Under the pieces are notes generated by a model. The model was not told where the DNA came from. It did no database searches and saw only the letters and a program-made list of their open reading frames with translations. A DNA stretch of 23,290 nt from an uncultured Spirochaetales bacterium (GTDB lineage: Bacteria > Spirochaetota > Spirochaetia > Treponematales > Treponemataceae), in the NCBI GenBank assembly GCA_946061495.1, contig CAMGSV010000012.1:1-23290 (forward strand). Direction: 5' to 3'. The number at the start of each line of letters is the position of its first letter. Positions within the stretch are counted from its first letter, which is position 1. This document shows, in pieces, positions 1 through 6,716 of this stretch. Both the position numbers and the translations under genes were made by a program.

Positions 1-2543
1 CTGTCCAGCCGCCGAGCCAGCAGTTTCCCTTGATGTTCCCCGCTGTTGGCTTCGGTCCAGGTGCTTTCCGATACCAGTACCCAGGAGCTATAGGCCTTGT
101 TCACACCCTCCAGTCGGGCAGCAATGTTCACGTTGTTGCCCATCATGGTGTAGTTCATCTTCTTGTCGGTTCCCATGTTGCCGATTACCATCTTGCCCGT
201 GTTGATTCCGATTCTGGTGAGGATGGGCATGGGAAGGGTGCCGTCCGCCACCAGCTGCTGGTTCAGCTTCTGCTCCATCTGCTTCATGCGGACTGCCGAG
301 GCGCAGGCACGGAAGGCGTGGTCCGGCACATCCATGGGGGCACCAAAGAAGGAGACGATGGCGTCGCCAATGTACTTGTCGATGGTGCCCTGGTTCTCCA
401 GGATTACGTCGCTCATGGTGGTGAGGTACTCGTTCAGAATCGAAACCAGCTGGGGTGCGGAAAGCTGTTCCGACAGGGTGGAGAAGCTCTTGATATCGGA
501 GAAGAGGGCGGTGACATTTTTCTCGGAACCACCCAGCGCCAGGGACTCAGGGTGGTTCACCAGGTCATCGACAATATCCTTGGAAAGATAGGTGGAGAAG
601 GCCTGACGCAGGAACCGCTTGTCATGCTCGGCATAAAGGAAGCGGAAAATCACGTCCGCCATATAGGTGAGGAACGTGACGATGAAGGTGGCGGTGATGG
701 GGGAGTAGATTCGTCCGAACCGCATCAGCAGGAGGGCTCCTACCGGAATGGCCAGCACTCCCAGCAACCCACCCACCAGCTGGGTACGCTGCTTCTTGCC
801 CGCAAGGATAAGGGTCAGCAGCAAGGTAACCAGCACGATGGGGAAGTATACCCACTCCCAGTTCAAAGGGGTGATGAATTGCTCTGACACAATGGTGTTA
901 TAAACATTTCCGTGGGTGCCCACATTGGCGTAGCGGGCCTCGAAGGGGGTGGCACCCATATCGGTGGTGCCGGTGGCACTATTTCCCAGGATGCAGAAGG
1001 CACCATCCAGCTGGGCTTTCAACTCCCCAAAGCTGGTGTTGTAGCCATCCAAGTATTCCCGGAAGATGGTGTAGGTCTCTTCCACCGCTGTCAGGAAATG
1101 CTCGATCTCGGCAGTGTCGGCACCCTCCTGGGCCAGCTCCTCCAGCCGTGTGGTGATTTGCTGGAGGCTGTCACCTCCTAGAAAGTCCCCGCAGTTGGCG
1201 AAGAACTGTTGCCGGGCGGCAAAATAGTCCTGGTAGTCCTCATCGCTGATGCTGATGCCCAGGGGATTGCCTTCCACGTCAAAGCCCTGGCAGCCAGCCA
1301 GCATGGCTTCCTTGGCCTCCTTCAGCATGGCATACTCCTCCAGCAGGCTGTAGGCTCCCGTGTAATAGTCCAGCCAGGAACCGTCTGCCGCCAACAGGTA
1401 GCAGTCCTCATAGAGCCACCGCAGGCAGGAGATGATTTGGGCCTCGTACTCGTCCAGATAGCGGAGGGCAATGACGGGAATATGGATGAAGCTTTCGGCA
1501 TAGGTGCGGTGGAGCCAGTTGATGAGCATGTGGCCGTTGCGGTCCAGGGGAATGGTGATGTCCTTGCGGGTGTCGCTTCCGGGAAGCAGAGCATTTTTCA
1601 GGATGAGGGTGCGTCTCTTCTGCTGGATGGACTCCACATCCAGCAGATCCATCATGGGGGCGAACACCAGCTGTCCCAGATATTTGTCCCCGGACTTGTG
1701 CAGCAGCTCCACCCGCCGCCGCAGTCCGTCAGCATCAACGATTACGTTGGTGAATCCTGCCCCCGCCGCCCGCTTCATCATGATGGAGATGGCCGGGGAG
1801 AATCCTTCCTCCATGTTCTGGTCGGCAATGGTCTTGCGGTTGTTCTTGTAGATGAAGTCGTTGGGATCCTCCACATTGTCCATCAGCATTCGCTGCCGCA
1901 CATATTCCTTGTCCTCCTCCGTGGATGACATGACGTTGGTGTAGTTGACGGTGAGCCAGGTGTTGCCAAAGAACTGGACCGCCCGGCCGAAGTAGTCGTC
2001 GTTGTCCCGGAACAGCCGGTCAACGGAGCCCCGCAGGGACTCCAGTGTGGGCAGGATGTCGGACTCCACCACACTGCCGCTGATTTCCGGCAATTCTGTG
2101 GGAGGGAATTGTCCTGCGGCAGTGGCTTCTGCCAGCTGCTCCATGACGGAGACCACCAGTCCTTGGCTCTCGTCGAACTTGCTGGGAATGTCAGCCAGCG
2201 CTTCGGGGTCAATGCCACCCTGGGAGGGAGACAGGTACTCAATATCGAAGGTGGCGCTCCTGGCTCCCAGCTCCTTCATGCGGATCAAGGTGTCTGCCAA
2301 AACGTCCCGGGGCCAAGGCCAGGTTCCCACCACCTCCAGGGAAAGGTCCTCCACGTCCACAAAGACGATTTCCTCGGCCACTGGAGGTTCTGGCACGGCA
2401 CGGAGCAGCAGATCATAGATGCTGTTGTCAATATTGTTGAAAACATCCATAGTTCCCAAAATACCAACAATTAAAATCAATCCAAAACAAACGAAAAAAA
2501 TAGTTTTTTTCTTAAAAATTTCGACAAAACTCTTTGAATCCAT
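1..2543 (-). CDS. CHASE2-domain adenylate cyclase (class III), C-terminus cut by window edge
   Basis: The frame is open from an ATG at 2543 to the window edge, giving 847 residues with no stop. The N-terminus is a membrane anchor (residues about 13-30), followed by a long extracytoplasmic region (about 35-540) that fits a CHASE2 sensor. Three hydrophobic segments follow at about 566-635, then a class III nucleotide cyclase domain from about 675. Catalytic residues are visible: metal-binding Asp683 (FSDIKSF) and Asp727 (KYIGDAI), Lys723 in the adenine-specifying position, and Asn806 and Arg810 in NVNIAARLE. This predicts cAMP synthesis from ATP in response to a periplasmic signal. The start at 2543 is preferred over an internal ATG at 2450 because it adds the first membrane segment and lies 8 nt after a good -10 box. 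It is divergent from the envelope cassette at 2625. Only the end of the cyclase domain is missing. Family assignment is strong; the ligand is unknown. Confidence 0.93.
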   Translation of the reverse strand, partial: MDSKSFVEIFKKKTIFFVCFGLILIVGILGTMDVFNNIDNSIYDLLLRAVPEPPVAEEIVFVDVEDLSLEVVGTWPWPRDVLADTLIRMKELGARSATFDIEYLSPSQGGIDPEALADIPSKFDESQGLVVSVMEQLAEATAAGQFPPTELPEISGSVVESDILPTLESLRGSVDRLFRDNDDYFGRAVQFFGNTWLTVNYTNVMSSTEEDKEYVRQRMLMDNVEDPNDFIYKNNRKTIADQNMEEGFSPAISIMMKRAAGAGFTNVIVDADGLRRRVELLHKSGDKYLGQLVFAPMMDLLDVESIQQKRRTLILKNALLPGSDTRKDITIPLDRNGHMLINWLHRTYAESFIHIPVIALRYLDEYEAQIISCLRWLYEDCYLLAADGSWLDYYTGAYSLLEEYAMLKEAKEAMLAGCQGFDVEGNPLGISISDEDYQDYFAARQQFFANCGDFLGGDSLQQITTRLEELAQEGADTAEIEHFLTAVEETYTIFREYLDGYNTSFGELKAQLDGAFCILGNSATGTTDMGATPFEARYANVGTHGNVYNTIVSEQFITPLNWEWVYFPIVLVTLLLTLILAGKKQRTQLVGGLLGVLAIPVGALLLMRFGRIYSPITATFIVTFLTYMADVIFRFLYAEHDKRFLRQAFSTYLSKDIVDDLVNHPESLALGGSEKNVTALFSDIKSFSTLSEQLSAPQLVSILNEYLTTMSDVILENQGTIDKYIGDAIVSFFGAPMDVPDHAFRACASAVRMKQMEQKLNQQLVADGTLPMPILTRIGINTGKMVIGNMGTDKKMNYTMMGNNVNIAARLEGVNKAYSSWVLVSESTWTEANSGEHQGKLLARRLD

Positions 2544-2551
2544 AGATTTCT

Positions 2552-2580
2552 ATTATAACACATGTTATACTTTAAGTCAC
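2552..2580 (-). promoter_or_regulatory. sigma70-like promoter of the adenylate cyclase gene
   Basis: Read on the minus strand: GTGACT (2580-2575), a 17-bp spacer, then a perfect TATAAT (2557-2552). The expected transcription start is about 2545-2543, at or within 2 nt of the ATG at 2543. There is no Shine-Dalgarno sequence and no room for one, so the mRNA is predicted to be leaderless. Confidence 0.6.
2554..2569. repeat. 16-bp inverted repeat in the divergent promoter region (possible operator)
   Basis: TATAACA-CA-TGTTATA is a perfect 7-2-7 inverted repeat. It overlaps the -10 box of the minus-strand cyclase promoter and a TATACT (2566-2571) that could serve as -10 for the plus-strand cassette. 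The position suits a regulator controlling both directions. AT-rich promoters can contain such symmetry by chance, so the operator role is an inference. Confidence 0.4.
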
Positions 2581-2624
2581 TCGAAATGGTGTTTCCTAAT
2601 TTGTAAAGGTGTTTGGAGGAGCTG

Positions 2625-3083
2625 ATGAAAAAAGGCATTGTATTGATTTTGATTTTGTTCCTGGGCTTTGCTGCCTATGGACAGGATGCCTCAAAGGTCA
2701 CAGAAATTTTAGAAGCGGAACAGCTTACCAGAGCGCAGGCTTCCTACATTGCGGTCAGTTGGCTGGATTCTGCAAATGAGTCCCTGGATTTTGCCGAGAC
2801 AGCCCAGATTGCCCTGGAGCAGGGACTGCTGAAGGATGGTGTTGATGTGAATGAGCCCATCCGCCTTGACGAGCTGGCTGGTCTGTGCATGAAGGCCTGG
2901 AATGTGCCGGGAGGTCTGTTCTACCGGATGACAAAGGCGAACCGCTACGCATACAAGGAGCTGGTGGCACGGCAGTTTCTGCCGAGCAATGGGGATCCTT
3001 CCTTCACGGTGTCTGGTGCGGAGGGGTTGAATGTCATGTACCAGTGCATGGAACTGAAGAATCCCGTCCTGTTTGAAGAATAA
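2625..3083 (+). CDS. small exported SLH-like protein of unknown function
   Basis: This 152-residue protein begins with a signal peptide (about residues 1-19, ending FLGFAAYG). The mature part has two helical stretches with the pattern of surface-layer-homology modules: one runs through ALEQGLLKDG to IRLDELAGLCMKAW, the second through AYKELVARQFLP to VSGAEGLNVMYQCMEL. I read it as a periplasmic protein with SLH-like helices. Elsewhere, SLH modules are often fused to outer-membrane barrels and bind peptidoglycan-linked polymers; here the barrel is a separate gene 12 nt downstream. The ATG at 2625 has GGAGG at 2615-2619, which fixes the start; an in-frame TTG at 2613 lies within that ribosome-binding site. 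It is probably the first gene of an operon with the next two. Expression as an exported protein is likely; the SLH resemblance is by eye only. Confidence 0.75.
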   Translation: MKKGIVLILILFLGFAAYGQDASKVTEILEAEQLTRAQASYIAVSWLDSANESLDFAETAQIALEQGLLKDGVDVNEPIRLDELAGLCMKAWNVPGGLFYRMTKANRYAYKELVARQFLPSNGDPSFTVSGAEGLNVMYQCMELKNPVLFEE

Positions 3084-3095
3084 AGGGGCAGTCTG

Positions 3096-4211
3096 ATGAA
3101 GAGAATTATTGCAAGTGTTTTGTTTGTTGCTATGGTAGCCACTGGGGTGTCTGCCATCGAGTATGGCGGATTGTTGGACAGCAACTCCTCCTTTGAGAAG
3201 ATTGCAGAAAATGACTTTGCCTTTTCCCAGAAGCTGGATGCCTCCGCATACATGCGGATTCCTTTTACGAAGGATGGCCGTGCAGCCTTGTCCACGGAGT
3301 TTGCCTATCGGTTCCAGTATACAGCTGAGGACATGAATCACTTCCTGAATCTTCCCCTGCTGAAGGTGAGTTACAGGGGGGGCGTTGGAAATGGATACAT
3401 GGATATTGCTGCCGGCCGGTTTACCATGTCTGACAACACAAGAAAGATTTTCAACCAGACAAGTGACGGTCTCTTTGGCTCCTTTGCGACAGATGTCTTT
3501 GTTGCATCCATGTATTTTGGATATACCGGCTTGGTCAATCGGTATTTTGTTTCCATGGTGGAGACTGACATTGACGCCTATTCTGGCTTTGAGTCTGATT
3601 TTTATACTTCATCCCTGCCCTACATGGTTGTCGGGGCAAATGTGGGACTCAACAATCTGTTTCTCAATCAAAATATGGGAATCGGTTTCTGGGGATTTGT
3701 GGGAATCCAGAACATGAAGTCGAATAAAATGTACGGTACAATCAGCTTCGATGGCCCCATCGTTGGGAACCTCTTTCATTCAACCGAGGGAATTGTTGTC
3801 GGCTTGATTTGGAATGATACAGCTGAGGTGGCCGGGCTGTGCTCTACAACTCTCTCCTATTATTTTGATTGGCTGGGACTGGCGGTAAATGCCGGTGCTA
3901 CTTATGCCTCCGAGAAATTCGAGACGGTGACGGCCACCAGTGGAATGGTTAGGAGCGAGCCTTGGACAAATGTGTTCCTGCCATCCCTGTCGGTGTCCAT
4001 GCTGCCAGTGTCTAACCTGTATGTTGCCGTGGAGACGAATTTCCCGTTGGCCGCAAAGGATATGGAGTACCAGGGTGCAGGATTGGTTGGCTCCGTCCAG
4101 TATCAGTTGTTCAACGATGTGGCTCTGGGAGTCAATGTATCACAGTTCTTTGCCAAGATGGAGGAGAACAACTACACTAAGATCAGCTTGAGGGCTGCAA
4201 TCAGTTTCTAA
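3096..4211 (+). CDS. outer-membrane beta-barrel protein
   Basis: 371 residues with a signal peptide cleaved near residue 20 (GVSA before IEYGG). The rest is rich in alternating aromatic/glycine beta strands with short turns and no hydrophobic helix. The last strand ends in phenylalanine (KISLRAAISF), a typical recognition signal for BAM-dependent insertion. This supports an integral outer-membrane barrel of roughly 14-18 strands. The substrate is unknown and no named porin family could be recognised. It follows the SLH-like gene by 12 nt, with a G-rich ribosome-binding site in AAAGGGG, and precedes the FecR-domain gene by 52 nt, so the three probably form one envelope unit. Confidence 0.78.
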   Translation: MKRIIASVLFVAMVATGVSAIEYGGLLDSNSSFEKIAENDFAFSQKLDASAYMRIPFTKDGRAALSTEFAYRFQYTAEDMNHFLNLPLLKVSYRGGVGNGYMDIAAGRFTMSDNTRKIFNQTSDGLFGSFATDVFVASMYFGYTGLVNRYFVSMVETDIDAYSGFESDFYTSSLPYMVVGANVGLNNLFLNQNMGIGFWGFVGIQNMKSNKMYGTISFDGPIVGNLFHSTEGIVVGLIWNDTAEVAGLCSTTLSYYFDWLGLAVNAGATYASEKFETVTATSGMVRSEPWTNVFLPSLSVSMLPVSNLYVAVETNFPLAAKDMEYQGAGLVGSVQYQLFNDVALGVNVSQFFAKMEENNYTKISLRAAISF

Positions 4212-4215
4212 GGAT

Positions 4216-4244
4216 TTGTTTTGAGGGTAATTCCTTGTTACAAT
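4216..4244 (+). promoter_or_regulatory. possible internal promoter of the FecR-domain gene
   Basis: TTGTTT (4216-4221), 17 bp, TACAAT (4239-4244). The -10 is good and the -35 weak. A strong AGGAGG ribosome-binding site (4252-4257) follows, 6 nt before the ATG at 4264. It may add transcription of the last gene of the cassette. Confidence 0.3.
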
Positions 4245-4263
4245 AAGAGGTAGGAGGATAAAG

Positions 4264-4992
4264 ATGAAGCGAATGATACTTTTGATTTTGCTGTTGGTGG
4301 CAGGTTTGGCTGGTGTTTGTGCCGCAACTGCTGATAAGGCTGAGGTGATTTCCTTCACCGGAAAGGCTGAGTATGAAACTCCGCAGGGATGGGTTCCTAT
4401 TGCGGTCGGTGCCGTTTTGGATCAGGGGACAGTGATTTCCACCGGATTCAAATCCTCTGTAGTGCTGGCCATTGGTGAGTCCCGGTTTACGGTGGCGGCC
4501 TTGTCAAGAATGAGCATCGACAAGCTGACTGAAAATGACAGCAATTATGATACCGAGATGAGTCTTGCCACCGGAAAGCTGAAAATGAATGTAAAATCAA
4601 AGCCCGGCAAGAGCACGGCTTTTACCGTCCGTAGCCCCACCGCCACCGCTTCTGTCCGTGGTACCAGTGGAATCATCAGTGCGACTGGCCAGCTCCAGAG
4701 CTTGACCGGGGTGTGGTCCATGGCTCCTATCGGCAGTGGCAAGACCATTGAGGTGAAGGGTACCCAGAGCGCACGGATTACTGCTCCTACCGCAGTGGAG
4801 ACCCCCCAGCAGACATCCATTGCTGCTACAACGGTGGCATCCTCCGGCACTTCTAGCTTGGCTTCCCAAGAGGCTGTTACCTCTGCCGGCGCACCGTCTG
4901 CCACCTCTGCTGGCGCACAGCAGGTTACCCCTGAAGTAGCGCCCATTACAACCGGCAATATCATTGTCAGTGTGGAGATGCCTACAATTTAA
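4264..4992 (+). CDS. FecR-domain periplasmic protein
   Basis: 242 residues. A signal peptide (about 1-20, ending AGVCA) is followed by a FecR domain at about 25-170. Its hallmarks are visible: the GWVPIAVGAVLDQGTVISTG segment, a beta-helical stretch ending VAALSRMSIDKL, and the closing SVRGTSGIIS at 130-139. Residues about 172-228 form an Ala/Ser/Thr-rich low-complexity tail that could be a flexible or wall-spanning linker. In classical systems FecR relays a TonB-receptor signal to an ECF sigma factor through a membrane helix. No sigma factor, TonB receptor or cytoplasmic domain is present here, so a structural or ligand-sensing periplasmic role is more likely. It is the last gene of the cassette and is followed by a strong terminator. 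Confidence 0.85.
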   Translation: MKRMILLILLLVAGLAGVCAATADKAEVISFTGKAEYETPQGWVPIAVGAVLDQGTVISTGFKSSVVLAIGESRFTVAALSRMSIDKLTENDSNYDTEMSLATGKLKMNVKSKPGKSTAFTVRSPTATASVRGTSGIISATGQLQSLTGVWSMAPIGSGKTIEVKGTQSARITAPTAVETPQQTSIAATTVASSGTSSLASQEAVTSAGAPSATSAGAQQVTPEVAPITTGNIIVSVEMPTI

Positions 4993-5014
4993 TGTGAGTA
5001 GTTGAACCATACAT

Positions 5015-5069
5015 CACCACCTGTCTTGGAGCCATTGAAGTGCCGTGGCAGGTGGTGTTTTTTATTTTT
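5015..5069 (+). terminator. rho-independent terminator of the envelope cassette
   Basis: CACCACCTG (5015-5023) pairs with CAGGTGGTG (5049-5057), extendable by two further pairs inside. A T-rich tract follows at 5058-5069. It lies 22 nt after the FecR-gene stop. Confidence 0.85.
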
Positions 5070-5100
5070 CCAGGCAATTGGGGGATTGTTTGCTCTCCCT

Positions 5101-5129
5101 TTGACCATATTCCTACAACGTGGTATGAT
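5101..5129 (+). promoter_or_regulatory. asnS promoter, predicted leaderless
   Basis: TTGACC (5101-5106), exactly 17 bp, TATGAT (5124-5129). The ATG of asnS begins 8 nt after the -10, so the expected transcription start (about 5136) is 1-3 nt from the start codon. No Shine-Dalgarno sequence precedes the ATG. Confidence 0.7.
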
Positions 5130-5137
5130 AAACCACT

Positions 5138-6589
5138 ATGAAAACTGAACTGATTAAGGATATCCTTGTTTCTGAGCCCGACGGAAGGGCTGTCACTGTC
5201 AGCGGTTGGGTCCGCACAAAGCGTGAGTCCAAGAACCTTGTCTTTCTGCAGGTGAATGATGGCTCCTGCTTCGCCTCCCTTCAGCTGACCCATGACCGGG
5301 AGAATTCCGGTTGCCAGGATACCCTCAATCAGATGGAGTCCAGCCTCAAATCCATCACTACAGGAGCCAGTCTGCGGGCTACTGGAAAGCTGGTTCCCTC
5401 TCCTGCCTCTGGCCAGGCGGTGGAGCTGCAGCTGGAGGTGCTCGAGGTGCTGGGACAGGCTCCGGCGGACAGCTATCCTTTGCAGAAGAAAAACCATTCC
5501 ATGGAGTTCCTTCGGGAGAACGCCCACCTGAGAGCCCGCACCAATACCTTCGGCGCCGTGGCACGCATGCGGAGCCAGATGGCCTACGCCATCCACACCT
5601 TCTTCCAGGAGCGGGGCTTCCACTACGTCCACACCCCCATCATCACTGCCAGCGACGCGGAGGGGGCCGGTGAAATGTTCCAGGTGACTACCCTGGGACT
5701 GGAGAAGCTGGCGGAGAAGGCGGTGGTGGCCGGTTCCAAGGGCATGGCAGCGGAGAAGGCCGCCGCCCTGGTGGACTACTCCAAGGACTTTTTCGGCAAG
5801 AAGGCCAGCCTCACCGTGTCCGGCCAGCTGGAGGCGGAGACCTATGCCACCGCACTGTCCCGGGTCTACACCTTTGGACCCACCTTCCGGGCGGAGAATT
5901 CCAACACCACCCGTCACCTGGCAGAGTTCTGGATGATTGAGCCGGAGATGGCCTTCTTCGACTTGGCGGACAACATGGATCTGGCGGAGGAATTCGTCAA
6001 GTACCTGCTGAACTGGGCCCTCACCAAGTGTGCCGCCGACATGGAATTCTTTGACCAGCGGATTCAGAAGGGCTTGATTGACACCCTGCGCCACGTGGTG
6101 AGTTCAGACTTTGCCCGGGTCACCTATACCGAGGCGGTGGCCCAGCTGGAGAAGAATGCCGACCAATTCGAATTCAATCCCTACTGGGGCTGCGACCTCC
6201 AGAGCGAGCACGAGAAGTATCTGACGGAGGTGGTCTACAAGAAGCCGGTCATCGTCACAGACTATCCCAAGGAAATCAAGGCCTTCTACATGAAGCTGGA
6301 CCAGGATGGAAAGACGGTGCGGGCCATGGACGTGCTGGTGCCGGGACTGGGAGAGATTATCGGTGGCTCCCAGCGTGAGGCGGACTACGACACCCTGCTG
6401 GGACGCATCAAGGACTTGGGCCTGAATCCTCAAGACTACTGGTGGTATCTTGATTTGCGGAAGTTCGGCACTGTGCCCCATTCCGGCTTTGGACTGGGAT
6501 TCGAGCGACTGTTGCTCTACGTCACGGGTATGACCAATATTCGTGATGTGATTCCCTTCCCACGGGCACCCAAGCTGGCGGAGTTCTAG
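5138..6589 (+). CDS. asnS: asparagine--tRNA ligase (AsnRS)
   Basis: 483 residues, a normal length for bacterial AsnRS. It charges tRNA-Asn with asparagine using ATP in the cytoplasm. The N-terminal OB-fold anticodon-binding domain is at about 15-115 (VTVSGWVRTKRESKNLVFLQ). The class II catalytic core follows, with motif 2 around 246-270 (FGPTFRAENSNTTRHLAEFW) and motif 3 near the C-terminus (GFGLGFERLLLYVTGMTNIR, then DVIPFPRAP). The MTNIRDVIPFPR ending is typical of AsnRS/AspRS; the NTTRHLAEFW motif 2 and the overall length favour AsnRS. The ATG at 5138 has no ribosome-binding site but sits directly downstream of a strong promoter. It is monocistronic, bounded by terminators on both sides. 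Confidence 0.96.
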   Translation: MKTELIKDILVSEPDGRAVTVSGWVRTKRESKNLVFLQVNDGSCFASLQLTHDRENSGCQDTLNQMESSLKSITTGASLRATGKLVPSPASGQAVELQLEVLEVLGQAPADSYPLQKKNHSMEFLRENAHLRARTNTFGAVARMRSQMAYAIHTFFQERGFHYVHTPIITASDAEGAGEMFQVTTLGLEKLAEKAVVAGSKGMAAEKAAALVDYSKDFFGKKASLTVSGQLEAETYATALSRVYTFGPTFRAENSNTTRHLAEFWMIEPEMAFFDLADNMDLAEEFVKYLLNWALTKCAADMEFFDQRIQKGLIDTLRHVVSSDFARVTYTEAVAQLEKNADQFEFNPYWGCDLQSEHEKYLTEVVYKKPVIVTDYPKEIKAFYMKLDQDGKTVRAMDVLVPGLGEIIGGSQREADYDTLLGRIKDLGLNPQDYWWYLDLRKFGTVPHSGFGLGFERLLLYVTGMTNIRDVIPFPRAPKLAEF

Positions 6590-6592
6590 AAC

Positions 6593-6623
6593 CAGTCGGC
6601 TTTTTTGAGCCGACTGTAGTTTT
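6593..6623 (+). terminator. asnS terminator
   Basis: A 9-bp perfect stem, CAGTCGGCT (6593-6601) with AGCCGACTG (6608-6616), closes a T-rich loop 3 nt after the asnS stop. The following T tract is short (TAGTTTT), so termination may be partial. Confidence 0.6.
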
Positions 6624-6657
6624 GAGTTGAAGATGACGATACTATACTAATCGTCAT
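6622..6657 (+). promoter_or_regulatory. diguanylate cyclase promoter with inverted repeat spanning the -10
   Basis: TATACT (6643-6648) is a good -10; TTGAGT (6622-6627) is a possible -35 with a short 15-bp spacer. A perfect inverted repeat, ATGACGAT (6633-6640) and ATCGTCAT (6650-6657), brackets the -10 with a 9-bp gap. This is a plausible operator for a dimeric regulator. The TSS would be near 6655, leaving about 60 nt of leader before the GTG at 6717. Confidence 0.45.
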
Positions 6658-6716
6658 TTGGCGTGGAGGCCCGATTCTATGGATCGTCGGTTGTGCACTG
6701 GAGAGGAAGGTTAATC

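Noticed and set aside
30..887. Long plus-strand open frame opposite the adenylate cyclase gene
   Set aside because: It is antisense to the catalytic domain of a clear class III cyclase, has low-complexity His/Gly-rich composition, and lacks a ribosome-binding site.
4264..4992. Classical FecI-FecR-FecA iron signalling
   Set aside because: There is a FecR domain but no ECF sigma factor, TonB-dependent receptor or cytoplasmic anti-sigma region.
4982..6094. 370-codon minus-strand frame opposite asnS
   Set aside because: Antisense to a highly conserved synthetase; its sequence looks like a codon-bias shadow with no recognisable domain.
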